Shown: positions 22,860 to 35,065 of the stretch, piece after piece
How the letters are laid out: each line of letters starts with the position of its first letter
Position numbering within the stretch: the first letter of the stretch is position 1
Source of the DNA: Bostrychus sinensis
Lineage: Eukaryota; Chordata; Actinopteri; Gobiiformes; Eleotridae
Direction of reading: 5' to 3'
DNA length: 64,000 bases
Assembly (NCBI GenBank): GCA_020698575.1
Contig: CM036252.1
Coordinates: forward strand, 3,928,672 to 3,992,671
The notes under the pieces: generated by a model
Database searches by the model: none
What the model was told of the DNA's origin: nothing
The model's input: only the letters and a program-made list of their open reading frames with translations
Made by a program: the position numbers and the translations under genes

Positions 22860-23635
22860 TAAAATTTCAGACATTAGTGGCTCATATGGAGGTATTTTTT
22901 CTGGTACTTCAGTTGTTAAATACTGATACTTTTCTGTTTTTATGTAACTTGGCATGGTATGTTAGTGCAGTGGTTAGCACTGATGCTTCACAGCAAGAAT
23001 AGCTTAGGATTGAGTCACAGACTGGGCAGCACAGTCTTTTTGTGTGTATTTTGCATGTTTCTATTCACATATATCCAAATCAAAAGGGCAGACTCTAGCA
23101 CAATATGTAATACAGTATTCTTTGGTAAAATGTTACACAGAATCTGGGGTGTTGAATGTCATTGTAATTGTTCTTTGTGTAACTTTGTACACAAACCTAG
23201 TAGTACTGGAGTTCATAAATATATTTGACACCAGGGGTCAGTGCAGCACTGTCTGGGGAAAAAAAAACAACAAACTCTGGCGCCTAAAGGGTTAATATTG
23301 GTAACATCACAGTAAATTTTTATAGTGAGTTTATGGCAGCATTTAGGTTTATTTGTAACCTTAACATTACGGTAAACTTCTCTTATGGAATTATTTATGG
23401 ATATTAATCTCCTAACATTACAGTAAAGTCCTGCGTGTTTTATGGCAACATTTAAAGAGAACCTAACATACCGGTAAAATCCTGCCCATTGGCAGCCTGG
23501 CTAATAGCAAATACTCTCGGGAAGACTTCTCTTAGAGTTAACGCAAATCCCACGTAGGCACAGATCCGTCAAGAAACTGGGATCTGGTGGAATTAAGGAG
23601 ACCAGAGAATGTCCAACTTGTGCTTGTTGTTGAGG
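22860..23635. other. Intergenic stretch, no gene seen
   Basis: Short decayed direct repeats around TAACATTACGGTAAA (about 23300-23490). No credible exon. Confidence 0.35.
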
Positions 23636-23636
23636 G

Positions 23637-23975
23637 GTGGCAGTAGCTCAGTTGGTAGAGACGCTTGCCCACAAACCCAAAGGCTGGTGGATCAAGTCCC
23701 GCCACCAGTATGCTATCGTTGTGCCCTTGTGCAAGACAGACCTTGCAAGACCTTGCATATGTATGAATGTGTCTGTGTGATTGTCTTTTGGGCTGTTGGT
23801 CAGAATTGCCGCCACGCTTCCATCAGTCTGCCCAAGGGCAGCTGTGTGTAGATTACCACCACCGAGTGTGAATGAAGGAGTGAATGAATAATGGACCAAA
23901 TTGTAAGGCGCTTTGAGGAGCTTGACAAGCTTGTAAAGTGCAATATAAATCCAATCCATTATTATTATTATTGTT
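23637..23975 (+). mobile_element. tRNA-derived SINE, full length
   Basis: The head has an A box (AGCTCAGTTGGTAGAG) and a degenerate B box (GGATCAAGTCCCGCC) with tRNA-like spacing. A unique body follows, and a LINE-like 3' tail (GTAAGGCGCTTTGAGG ... CAATATAAATCC) ends in (ATT)n. This is the architecture of teleost tRNA SINEs mobilised by L2-type LINEs. A truncated copy lies at 32782-32960. Confidence 0.8.
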
Positions 23976-24983
23976 GTAACAGGATGCACAGGACTGAAAC
24001 ATTAATTTCTCTCTGTAAGTGGGTAGACATGAATGAGTTTTAGCGAGGCAGAATTTAAAAAAAATTGAGAGAATTTTGATAAAGCGTTGAAGAATAAAAA
24101 AGCAAGTGAGAGGATATTTACCATTTTCAGTTGTAAAGGAAAGCATAGAAAAGAAGCCTGCTACACAAAAACTGCTTGTCTCACACACAGCCACACCCCA
24201 CTCACCCCTCTGCACCCTCTCTGTCTCCACATGCAGCACCAACGAGAACTACATGCACACCAGGCTCCTGAGACCACCTGCTACGAACCTGAGGGTCACT
24301 GCCCACCTCTGCCCTACGACCTGGAGGCCAAGGAACAAGATCAGCGGCCCCGTCCTTATCCATCTGCAGATCCATACAGAACCTGGCTGACTGCTCTCCA
24401 ACAGACTCTGAAAACCAACTTCCCTGCTCAGGTCATGTTCACCATAACTGACTGCAAGCAGGGCATGGATGAAACTGTTGCTGACTACTACTGTTGTCTG
24501 CTTGGTGTGGCATCCTCAAACCACTCAATAAGGACGCCAAAGCTGAAGCTGGCACCTGACGCGACCTCAGAACTCAGAAAGGACAGTGCATCAACTGGGA
24601 AGACACACATCTGAAAGCCATGTTCTCCATGCCCAACATGAGAAAATCAAAGGACACTGAAAAAGACGACCATTTGCCAACCATACGTTCCATTTGCCTG
24701 CTTCAAGTGCGGTGAGTGAAGTCACTGGGCCAGAGACTGTCCACTTGGGCGTACCCCATCCTCAGAGTGACCCCGCCCCCACAGTGTAGTAGCTGTGGTA
24801 GAGCCTGGTTGTGAGCAGCAAAAAGAGGAAGGTAACACATCACACCACACAAACAACAAAACACATGCACTGCAATGAAGTCATGCTTTGCCACACCTCA
24901 CACACTCCACCTGCAGCACATGACACACACATGCTCTGCAACAAAGAAATGCTTTGCACTGAGCCACTTTACCAAATAATACA
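23800..24983. repeat. Duplicated segment shared with 32782-33645
   Basis: From the SINE 3' half through the gag-like remnant and the CACACCACAC-rich stretch, the two segments are nearly identical apart from indels. The second copy lacks about 360 bp of the gag part and lacks the transposon at 24984. Confidence 0.85.
24240..24790 (+). pseudogene. Retroviral gag-like remnant with CCHC knuckle
   Basis: Broken frames read like the capsid C-terminus and nucleocapsid of an endogenous retrovirus: a stretch with TWLTALQQT and ETVADYY, then after frame changes CFKCGE, an in-frame stop, and SHWARDCP. The last two pieces form a C-x2-C-x4-H-x4-C zinc knuckle interrupted by the stop. Only fragments remain and no pol or LTR is recognisable nearby. 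A paralogous, shorter piece is at 33215-33440. Confidence 0.5.
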
Positions 24984-26102
24984 TCGGGCCAGATTTATCA
25001 AAGGTTTGCGTGCACGCTAAAAGAAAAAGACTAAAAATGGAGCAAGCTGAGATTTGCGTCTCTCACAGGAGCAAATTCAGCGCGGCGCAGATTTTGCTCC
25101 TGTGATTCAATGAATAGGTAAAACAAGGCGTTCTTGCCAAAACGCGCAAAATTCAAGGTGTGGAAAATGCGAATGAAGTTGCTTTGCAGTCGCTGTTTGA
25201 TTTATCATGAGTACGGGAGCTAAATCTGCGTGAAAATTTAGTACGTTGGAGAAGCAGGTGCAAAAGTTTTGCGGAGGTAAGAGTGTAGCTTTTAGTGCAC
25301 AGATGAGGCAAATAACCTCTAATGCTTTAACAGGGCTCATTTACAAAGATACAACAGTAATGTGTTGATTTGAAGTTAAAGCAAACAAAGAAACAGACTT
25401 TACCTGCGGCACTTTTTCCTTGATTCTCGCTCGTATTTCCCTGAACTTCAGCCTTTTACAGCTGCTGTCTCTGGGCTTTCAGTCTGTTTAACATTCTTTG
25501 AAATCCTTACGGTGACTGAACAGTCTTTAAACGCTGCGCAAAGTCTACTCACTGTGTTTATCTCATTGCCTCCCAGCGCTCGCTGCGGCGCTGACAGCTG
25601 CCCCTACAGAGGCTCAAGGCTGCGTGGATTTGATCGAGCGGAGGACATCGAAAATGTTTTTTAATTGTTATTTTTATTCGATCACCATCAGCACGCCACT
25701 TGATACATTTTATATAATTGTTTGAAAGGTTACTGGCTCTGACAGACAGTGAAAAGGACTTTCCTCTCCCTTCACTGTCTTTCACAGAGGGGAAATAAGG
25801 CACGTGACTCTGGTCAGCGAACACAGCTCTACTACAGTCAGTCCTGTTATTTGTTGGACTCTCAGATTGTGTTTTGTGTTGCATCTCTGTAGGAAAGATG
25901 CAGTCAGAGCTGGCAAACAGCGTTGCTCTCGCTGTCAGTGCGTTTTATGCTTACGCAAAATTCTCATTTACAGATCAGATTTGCGGCAGCAGTTACTTGC
26001 GCAGTTTCTCTTCGTATATCACATGCAACACGCCCACAAATACCAGACGCTATTTTTTAAGCTGCACTCGCAATTCTGCACTCGTCTTAGTAAATATGGC
26101 CC
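24984..26102. mobile_element. Non-autonomous DNA transposon, about 1.1 kb
   Basis: Terminal inverted repeats begin GGGCCAGATTTATCAAAG on the left and, reverse-complemented, GGGCCATATTTACTAAG on the right. The insertion is absent from the paralogous segment at about 33642, which fixes the borders to within a few bases. No transposase frame remains. The GGGCC termini recall PIF/Harbinger-type MITEs, but the superfamily is not settled. Confidence 0.7.
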
Positions 26103-26139
26103 ATAATGTTTTAGAAATGTTTTAGAAAAACATAGATTT

Positions 26140-26480
26140 AGACTCCAAAAAACACATCATTTTCTTTCTCAGGAGACCTAGGTCCTACTAGTCTCCTGAC
26201 TGCTGTGTTTAAAGTTTAAATCTGCATAATGGGCTTCATACACTTTTTATGGGTGTGTTGGGAATTGGAGTTTAAGATTTTTTTTAGTTTAGGTCTCTCA
26301 CTATTGTCATATTAATTTGCTTGGCGAGATCTCGTGTGTTTGTGTTGACCTCAACATCGGCTGGATTGCAGGTTGCCATACTTTCCATTCCTGACCTATA
26401 CTCCATGCGGTCCACACATATTTCTGTTTTAATGCCTCTGACATAGTTATGAGTTACATTTGCCCCCAGTGCCATTGCTC
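26140..26480. repeat. Segment paralogous to 31680-32000
   Basis: Both contain the stretch around TCTCTCACTATTGTCAT and TGACCTATACTCCATGC, with many substitutions. They are older duplicates than the receptor blocks. No gene seen. Confidence 0.7.
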
Positions 26481-27498
26481 CTTATTGTGATGTTCTGCTT
26501 CAAAATTTACTATCAGCAGCTGTCGGGGACCAATATTGAGCTACTATAGGCTAATACATGAAACCATATCTCGTGGCGCAATATTTTCTTATAATAATGA
26601 GTGCTTTTTAATGATAGTGATAATTTAATAAATACTTAGCATTAAGCAGGGACAAATGAAATTACGTTGCCTTCACAATTAAATAATATACACAATTACT
26701 GAGCCAGACAGGATGCTCATAGTTTGTCCTCAGGCTTTTATTTCGAGGGCAACCCTTCTTTGTTTACATCAGGCATCTGCTTTTTTTCAATTTCTTTCTA
26801 CCAAGTTAGACAATGAGAAATGAGAAACACCCCTTACTACAAGCATTTTCATTCATCAACTTGAACAAGTTCAAATGAATTATACTTTATACAAGGACCA
26901 AAATGTTTGGTTTAACCTGGTGTCACATGGAACCGTCCAGAGGTATGTTTCTGAGGAGCCTCACAGAGACATTATGAACACATTAAAATAGAGTGGGTTT
27001 GTTTCTCCCACAGGAGTTTTCAGTTTGTCCTCTCTGGGCATAGGAACTTATGGGCCCTGACTTATTTCCTGCAAGAGTTATTTTGACTCTAAAGAGACAA
27101 AGAAAGTCCTTTTCAGCTTGAATGTTTTTGAACCACTGACTAACCACTTCACTCATGGACAGCTCCAAAGAGTTATTTAGACACTATTATGCATGAATGA
27201 AAGTATCTATCCTGCTTGGTTAGTTGTATACTAACAATATACTACTCTATGTGACAGCACAGGTGTGTGAGTAGTGATACAGACACCTGCACATCTGGAA
27301 TTATTTACACAAATAATAAAAATACAGTTTTGTATTTTTACTGCACAAAATAGCAATAGAGTAATGATACTGTTGTTCAACTGAACATAACCGGCTGCTT
27401 CATAACATGTACATGTTCACATACACACATATGTATTTTATTTTGTGGCTATTTCTGCTCATTATACAGGGACACAGTATTAACCTGCTCTGTCAGTC

Positions 27499-27752
27499 TT
27501 TAAAGGGGTTATATTCTGCTTTTAGGCTTGTTGATTGGTCAGTGCTTCCTGGAGTGGGTTTGTGGGAGAGGCCAAGACAGAGGTTTGAGGAACCAAGCGT
27601 TCTGAGGCCTCAAAAACTCAGTGCCACAGAAGAGAGGATTACTGAAAAATAAAGCAAAACACAACTCCAAGTATGTTTTTGATGAGGGAACAACATCATA
27701 ACATGGTAGAAAACTTTAAAAAGTAAATTTTGCATACAATAGGCCCTTTAAA
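27499..27752. mobile_element. 254-bp MITE in block B
   Basis: Ends are TTTAAAGGGGTTATATTCTG and, reverse-complemented from the right, TTTAAAGGGCCTATTGTATG. It contains AGTTTTTGAGGCCTCAGAAC (in reverse), seen in all three block copies. Copies lie at 36640-38119 (interrupted) and 54491-54744. Confidence 0.65.
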
Positions 27753-28487
27753 TGTGCTGTTCATGTCACAATTGGTGACATGAACCATCAACACAACCAT
27801 GATCCTGGCAGTTATATGCGGCCCTGCACATCTAACCTCCACATGGTTTGACATGGTGAAGGCATGTGCTTGGGCAAAGGATACTATGTAGTAAAAAACA
27901 GCATAAGAATTTTCAAAATATCACAGTATTACATACAACAAGGCCAACCTGAGACTTTGTAAAAACTGCATCAGTTGTTTATGATTCCACTCTTTGATGT
28001 GGTTCACTCAGTGCTCAGGCTTTAATGTAAAACAAGATAGAATTTCAGAAACTAACAAACACATTCAAATGTTGTAATTCAGTATTTGGATAAGTAATGT
28101 TAGCTGGCATGAGAGCTGCAATAAACTATGACCATAAAAAATTCACAGTACTACAGACATTGAGCAGCAGGTGCTGTCTGAGGCCTTCGAAGAATCAGGC
28201 ACAGATTTCTATTTAAAATGGGTGCACTCTTTTTGGTTTAGGAACTTTATTTATTCAACCACAAAATAGAAAAGTAAGATTTCATTACTTAGTGAACTTC
28301 TTCAAAGTTATTCAAGAGTGCTGAGTCATTGATTTGATATCCAAAGTGAAGTTGTGGAGTTTTGGCTCATGATGCAAGTGGCTTGGGAGGTCCAGTGTCC
28401 ATCTGGGAGCAGGAGGAGGTGGAGGGAGACGAGAGAAAAAGCGTCTGGATGAAGTCACTTCTTCCCCTCCCGTCTCCTTCCTCCAAC

Positions 28488-29537
28488 ATGAGCAGTGTGC
28501 AGTGGCACCGGTGCTTCCCAGAACTGGGCAATCTGTCCTGCTTCGTGCCAACCCCCAGTCAGAGCTACTTAATCTATCTTTCCATGCTTTTTACCTTTTT
28601 AATCTGCACCGGCATCCTCAACCTTATGGTCATCATTGCTATCTCGCATTTCAGGCAAGTCACAAGTGGTCACGTCAGGTTTACTGTAATGCATTTACTA
28701 ATTTTGTTTCTCTTTTCAGGCAGCTGCACTCCTCTGTCAACTTCATCCTCCTCAACCTGGCTGTCTCAGACTTCCTGATGTGCTGGGTGGTGATGCCAGT
28801 CCACAGTTCTGTCCCGTACACTTGCTGGCGCGCTGGCGACATCATGTGCACCCTTTTTAATGTTTTTACAAATACGCTGATTTGTGTATCGGTCGGAGAC
28901 ATGATTCTGATCTCCATAGACCGCTATGTAGCCATTTGCGACCCCATGCACTACTCCACCCGAATGAGCCGGAGATCTGTTAGCATCGCTCTGATCGCAA
29001 CCTGGATCTTCTCCGTCCTGGGCGGCATTGGGTATTACCACAAAAATGTCATTAATCCAGGGGGAGTATAAGACGTGCGAAGGGTCATGCATCGTAATGG
29101 TGCCCGATTTTGTGCTGGACATTGACCTGGCGGTGAACTTCTGCGGGGTTGTTGTGCTCATAGTGATACTGTACTTGCGAGTTTTCTTTGTGGCAGTGTC
29201 GCAGGCCCGTGCCATGCGTTCTCAGGTTGCAGCCACCACACAGCAGCCGGCGGTGAACTCCAGGAAATCAGAGCTGAAAGCGGCACGAAAACTGGGCTTT
29301 GTTGTGTTACTCTTTCTCCTCTGCTACATGCCGTATTACGTGATTGATCAGGGAGTGAATATAAACTATTATTTTGCAGTCTTCTTGTATAATTTGTTGT
29401 ATCTGAACTCAGGTTTTAACCCCATACTCTATGCGCTCCAGTATCCCTGGTTTAGGAGATCTGTGAAGCAGATAGTGACGTTTAGGATTTTTCAAAGTGG
29501 TTCACGTGATGCAAATGTGCTTTGTGTTAATAGATGA
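28488..29537 (+). pseudogene. TAAR-like receptor B, one frameshift
   Basis: Exons 28488-28654 and 28720-29537 flank a 65-nt GC-AG intron. All TAAR landmarks are present: SIDRYVAICDPMHY after TM3, KSELKAAR before TM6, and NSGFNPILYALQYPWF in TM7. Position 3.32 is Thr. In extracellular loop 2, after VINPG at about 29060, a run of five G replaces the four expected from paralogue D. The extra base ends the frame at a TAA two codons later. After this one break the frame is intact to the TGA at 29535-29537. It is a young pseudogene, a segregating null allele, or a homopolymer assembly error. Confidence 0.8.
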
Positions 29538-29839
29538 AAAAGCATGTTACTGATGTATGTGCAATGCATTTGAAATAGCACTTTACCCATTTAATGTGTT
29601 ATGTGTAATCACTGAGGCATAGGGTTGAGAACCAAAAAGGCACAAGTGACATTCTGGGCAATTCTGAGATGTGAGATGAGACTACTGTTGTATCATATGG
29701 AAAAAGGCAGAAAATGCTTGTGCCCAAAAAGGCAAATGTAACTTTTATTACAAATTTTAAAAGAAATCTATGGCAGTGATTCTCAAGCTCTGGTACAGGA
29801 TCCACTGGTGGTACTCGGGAGTCTTTTGCAGTTCAGAAC

Positions 29840-30190
29840 CTGCTTTAGTTTGATTTAGAGCCTGTTTTATTCCTGTTTTAGTCCTGCGTTGGTTGGGGCT
29901 TAAATTTGAATGTGAAGACCACTGCTTAGTCCTGGTTTAGGCCCAGTTTAGTCCTGGATTAGTTCCAGTTTAATCCAGCTTTAGTCCTTGTCTTTTACTG
30001 ATTTAGTTGTCGTTTAGATTTGATTTTGTCCTGGATTAGCGCCGGTTTAGTCTCGTTTTAGTTTTGGTTTAATCCTGTCTTGATTTGGTTTAGTCCTGGT
30101 TTAGTCCCAGTACAGTCCAGTTTAAGTCCTTGTTTAGTCCTGATTTAGTTCTGGTTTGGTTTCAGTTTAGTCCATGTCTTGTCCCTATGT
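29840..30190. repeat. Minisatellite in the receptor B 3' flank
   Basis: Repeats of the TTTAGTCCTGG type, about 11-12 bp, on the receptor strand. Confidence 0.8.
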
Positions 30191-31044
30191 AGTATTGCTC
30201 CTTTAGTTTATTAAAGGTGATACTTGGGAAGCCAGATATTTTCTGAGGTGGTAGTCTAATACCTGTGTGTATGAAAATTTAGCATTTATGAAATAAAATT
30301 TGACAAAATATCAGTACTGTGTCATTTTTTCTTCTCCTGTAAATGTCACTTACTCCCTTTGGTTCTCAGTGTACAAAAAAGATGTATGTGTGTAGCTGCT
30401 GTACATTGACATGGTTTATTTAGCAACTGAAACAACAGAACTAACAGAAAAGTACACACAACTGCATCTAGTGCTCCCTGAGGCCGCACCACGGAGCACC
30501 AACCTGTGTGAAAACCACCTAATTGTAGCTCTTCATTGTACACACTGCTATTCTCTCTCAGCTATGAATGTAAATTGAATTTTCCAGAGTTAATAGATAT
30601 CACATTACACTTTTGAAATGAAAATCTGTTTTTCACCAACAGAAAAGGCTCCCCCTGTGTGTACACCGCCCATGTGGGAGTCAAAGATACCAAACCCAGT
30701 ATTAGAGCATGGCAACAATTAGTCTACACAAAAGCACTTTTATCACCACAGGGGATGTTTTTTTATGTGGAAAAATATAATTAATAATTTTGAAAGATTG
30801 TAAAGGTTATTTTGTATTTCTTTAATCTCATTCATAGCAGTCCACTGATTATGAATGTAAAAATATTTTATATGTTATAAATAAAATGTATTTTGTCTCT
30901 AAATGTGTTGGATTGTTTATTTCACATATGCAAAAAATAGTGTAAGGTTAAAAGATAGATGATAATTACAGGGTTATTGGTGAAGATAATAATATTGCCA
31001 TTGATAATAATAATAATAGCAATGATAATGATGATGCTGATGAT

Positions 31045-31650
31045 ATGAATGTGAGTGACTTTCTAGCAAATATTGATAAGACATTTGAGATGTACATTAT
31101 GACAGGGCTGTGTAATCTTAATTATAATAATGACATTATGAATGTGAATTATTTTGGACTTAAGTGTGTTGTACTACCCCCTAGAGGTTTGTTTCATCCT
31201 CTTCTGCCTTTCAAATGCCTCAACAAGCTCATGTTTCCTCTGTGTCATACATGCGTTAAACCAGACTGATGTTTGTGGACACAGTAACGTTGACAGACAA
31301 CTGTCTGGTACATGGGTGACATTTGAGGTTCAAAAAGCTGTTGAGAAAGGTTATCACATTGTGTCTATTTCTGAAGTCTGGCAATTTCCCAATAAGACAG
31401 ATGCCTTGTTTAAAGACTTTGTGAAAACCTTTTTAAAATGTAAGCAGGAGGCTTCTGGCTACCCAGCACATGTGAAAACCCCCAAGGATCAGCAGAAATA
31501 CATTGCCGATTATTACTAAAGGTAGGGCATAAGACTGGACTGGACCCTGGCTGTGTGACAAATAAACATGTATATATTAAACTGTCTCTGGGGCAAGCTC
31601 GCAGCCTGGCCCTCATTGCCACAGGCAGAATTCATATCAGAGTCTGAAAC
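31045..31650 (+). pseudogene. Polinton DNA polymerase B, palm-region fragment
   Basis: Two overlapping frames carry LKCVVLPPRGLFHPLLP, then a Cys-x2-Cys pair, then LSGTWVTFEVQKAVEKGY, ISEVWQFP and LKCKQEASGYP. After a stop, LWGKLAAWPSLPQ corresponds to the N-S-F-W-G-K polymerase motif. This is the central part of the Polinton polymerase, complementary to the N-terminal relic near block A. Frameshift near 31265 and stop at 31517-31519. It is on the receptor B strand, just downstream of block B. Confidence 0.75.
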
Positions 31651-31679
31651 AAAGGTTTAGACTTTTAAAACCACTTATA

Positions 31680-32000
31680 ATGTTCTTTCTCAGGAGAGTT
31701 TGGTCCTACGAATCTTCCTTCTACTGGCTGGAAAGTCTAAATTTGCATAATGGTCTTTATATGATTTTTATGGGGGTTTCAGAATTAGAGTTAAAGATTT
31801 TTTTTCCTGCTTTAGGTCTCTCACTATTGTCATTATTTTGCTTAGCTGAGATCTCATGTGTGTTTGTGCTGACCTCAATGCAAGCTGGATTGCAGGTCGC
31901 CATACCTTTTATTCTTGACCTATACTCCATGCTGTCCACACATTTTTGAAGTTTGAAGCCTCTGACAAAGTTACGTTTGCCTCCAGTGTTATTAACCCTT
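31680..32000. repeat. Segment paralogous to 26140-26480
   Basis: Diverged copy of the segment lying just upstream of block B. No gene seen. It is followed to 32580 by unremarkable DNA with an A18 run at about 32321. Confidence 0.65.
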
Positions 32001-32582
32001 GCTCTGTTATGCGACCCAACAGTTTCAGAGCATCCTGCCCTTGAATCTTGTTGTTATCTTAAGGCCATAGACAGTCTGATGACTAAATTTAAAGATTAAT
32101 AACGGCAAAACTCTGGTCAATTTACAAGCTACGCCCCTTCTTGTCTGCATACAAGTGAGGCCACACTCTGTCCCTCCTGTCCTCCATACTGTCCCTCCCT
32201 CTCTCATCTTCTCTCCTACTCTCTCCTTTTCTTCTATCTCTCCCCTGCAACAGGGGCCCCTGCCTTCACTGGGCCTCTGGTTAGAATGGTCTTGCTCACA
32301 ATTATGAATTTGCTCTCATCAAAAAAAAAAAAAAAAAAGGCTAACAAATCTATCACTAGTGTCCCTCTTGAACACACAAAAATAGTAGGACACTCTGCAT
32401 CTCTCCTTTGTATTGTGTTCTCCTTGTGCACAAGTAAATTAAAGACAACTTGCTGATTGATCCAGACACAGTCTTTTTGTCAAGTATCTCAATCTAAAAT
32501 TTCCATCACAATTTCTACAGGGCTTTGTATCCTTGATATATATATTTATTTATTCAGTGTTTGTCATTATGGAAAGATGAAT

Positions 32583-32645
32583 GTACAGCTGTGAAGCTAC
32601 AAATGAATTGTCCTTTGGGGATAAATAAAGTTTTTCTGATTCTGA
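32583..32645 (+). mobile_element. LINE 3' tail fragment
   Basis: The stretch with GGGGATAAATAAAGTTTTTC followed by CTGATTCTGA is a typical teleost LINE 3' terminus with its short tail repeat. Nothing of the coding region remains. Confidence 0.45.
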
Positions 32646-32781
32646 AAACTAGATTATTCCCATTTGGCTAAATAATGTATGTAGGCCCTAAACACTAAAA
32701 AAAAAAAAAAACACTAATGCAGGTGTATAGGAGGGGGAAATTATTACAGTATACCCACTACAAAAACGTAGACTACACCAC

Positions 32782-32960
32782 TGGAGCCACGCTTCCGTCA
32801 GTCTGCCCCAGGGCAGCTGTGGCTACAGAAGTAGCTCACCACCACCGAGTGTGAATGAAGGAGTGAATGAATAATGGACCAAATTGTAAGGCGCTTTGAG
32901 GAGCTTGACAAGCTTGTAAAGCGCAATATAAATCCAATCCATTATTATTATTGTTGTTGT
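32782..32960 (+). mobile_element. tRNA-derived SINE, 5'-truncated copy
   Basis: Matches the 3' half of the SINE at 23637-23975, including GTAAGGCGCTTTGAGG and the (ATT)n end. The tRNA-like head is missing. Confidence 0.75.
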
Positions 32961-33214
32961 TGTAACAGGATGCACGGTACTGAAACATTAATTTCTCTCT
33001 GTAAGTGGGTAGACATGAACAGGAGTTTTTAGACATGAACAGGAGAATTTAAAAAATTTAAGAGAATTTTGATAAAGCACTGAAGGAAAAAAAAGCAAGT
33101 GAGAGGACATTTACCATTTTCAGTTGTAAAGGAAAGCATAGAAAAGAAGCCTGCTACACAAAAACTGCTTGTCTCACACACAGCCACACCCCACTCACCC
33201 CTCTGCACCCTCTC

Positions 33215-33440
33215 TGTCTCCACATGCAGCACCAACGAGAACTACATGCACACCAGGCTCCTGAGACCACCTGCTACGAACCTGAGGGTCACTGCCCACC
33301 TCTGCCCTACGACCTGGAGGCCAAAGAACAAGATCAGCGGCCCCGCCCTTATCCATCTGCAGATCCATACAGAACCTGGCTGACTGCTCTCCAACAGACT
33401 CTGAAAACCAACTTCCCTGCCTTCCTCTTCCTCTTAATCC
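33215..33440 (+). pseudogene. Retroviral gag-like remnant, second copy
   Basis: Near-identical to 24222-24430, then truncated: the knuckle region is deleted and the homology resumes at GGTAGAGCCTGG near 33455. Part of the duplicated segment. Confidence 0.45.
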
Positions 33441-33710
33441 ACCCCTCTGTCAGGTGGTAGAGCCTGGTTGTGAGCAGCAAAAAGAGGAAGGTAACACATC
33501 ACACCACACAAACAACAAAACACATGCACTGCAACGAAGTCATGCTTTGTCACAACTCACACACTCCACCTGCAGCACATGACACACACATGCTCTGCAA
33601 CAAAGAAATGCTTTGCACTGAGCCACTTTACCAAATAATACAAAATGTTTTAGAAATGTTTTAGAAAAACAAGTCCCTTCACTGGGCCTCTAGTTAGATA
33701 GGACTTACTC

Positions 33711-34427
33711 CAGTGGCGGCTGCTGGTCTTTAACACAGGGGAAGCTGAAAACATTTAATCCTGAGCTAACTAGCAGCTAGTCTCCCTACAATGATATTGA
33801 ATGAATGAATAAACAAAACTAAAACAGGATGCAAACTCAACCGCACTATAACTGTTGTTTATTTAGAGTGTAGTCTGTACAAATGATAAAAATGAAGTAA
33901 ATCACTTTGCTTTAAACTCTGCACGACTGCTTCAGCTCACCTCTGTCTCCTCTGTTGCTCCAATTCATCACATGCTGTGAAGTTGGTGAACAGCTCGCTG
34001 CTATTGGCTTTCACAGGACTGTCTGTCAAAATCTTTCACCAGTTCTGCCCCGCCCCCTGCTCCATTCACTCCCAGAGATGCTCAGTGTCCACAGATGGGA
34101 CAATTTTGGCTCATTTATTTAATCAGCATCTTGCATTTTTGCTATGAAAAAAAAAACACTCTGAGCAGTGTCATAGGAATCCATTGAAGCTCAGCGTCAG
34201 TGAGATTTACACAGCGTCCTGCTCTGAAGTGAGAGGAGGATCGCGTTGGAGAAAGATTAAACAACTGATTACTGAACGACATACTCAAAAAATTAAACAC
34301 ATTCTAGCACAATTATTGCAATGTAATATCTAATTTTATTAAATTCAGCAGTGCATATTGGACCATTTATTTATTAAATTTTAGGGGAAGCTCAGCTTCC
34401 CATGTTGTCGATGAGAAATCGCCACTG
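33711..34427. mobile_element. hAT-type MITE with target duplication
   Basis: The 717-bp element starts CAGTGGCGGC and ends, reverse-complemented, CAGTGGCGAT. It is flanked by CTTACTC at 33704-33710 and 34428-34434. A paralogous empty site at about 32290 (GTCTTGCTCACAATT) confirms the insertion. A 7-8 bp duplication and CAGTGGCG ends fit the hAT superfamily. No transposase frame. Confidence 0.75.
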
Positions 34428-34434
34428 CTTACTC

Positions 34435-35065
34435 GCAATTATGAATTTGTTCTCATCAAACCAAAAATCAAACAAATGACATTTTGTTTTGTTGAGCTGC
34501 AGGAAACTGCAGGTGCTCGGTGCTGGGTTTGTCTGTAGCCTTCTTATAAATTACAATTTCCAATCCAACTTCATTTATAGAGAACTTTTAAAACAACACA
34601 GTCTGCAGATGTGCTGTGCATCAACATTTGGTAAATAAAAAAACAAGTGAAGACACACAAATGTAAAGAAATATCAGAACAACATTTAATAAACAATTAT
34701 AAATCAAACTGTGTTTAAAGCTTACACTAAACATTTATTTCATGTCTCATTCTTACTGCAGTAACTACTGAACTGTACCACTAGCCCAGTAACCAAAGCC
34801 AAATGAAAACAAACATATTTTCATCTTTCTAAAATATATTCTTTTTGTTTTATAGCAGCTGATTAATTATTTATTAAATGATCATTATCATTAAAAAGTC
34901 CTTGTTGTTACAAGAAAATATCTGTATTAGGTTACATGTTTTCTGGTATTGACGTTAGCCTTGCTCAGTATCCCAGCTGTTACCCTGACAGTTGTTGCAT
35001 TTGAAGGTAAAACTTTGAAGCAGAGCTGTAGACAGCTTCATGAAATGCCCCTGTTCTGTGATAGT
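34435..35065. other. A/T-rich stretch, no gene seen
   Basis: No credible reading frame or repeat border identified. Confidence 0.35.

Larger units (their letters stand above)
26487..30930 (+). repeat. Receptor duplication block B
   Basis: Block B matches block C (35655-41165) in the same orientation over its whole length, and matches A and D inverted. The 5' part holds a MITE at 27499-27752; the 3' part holds the minisatellite and the GTG-started 65-codon frame shared by all blocks. Its right end is followed within about 200 bp by a Polinton polymerase fragment. Confidence 0.85.

Noticed and set aside
27407..27652. Repeated frame ending in an ATEERITEK-type peptide (also 37763-38020 and 54591-54788)
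   Set aside because: It lies inside the 254-bp MITE copies and is non-coding transposon sequence.
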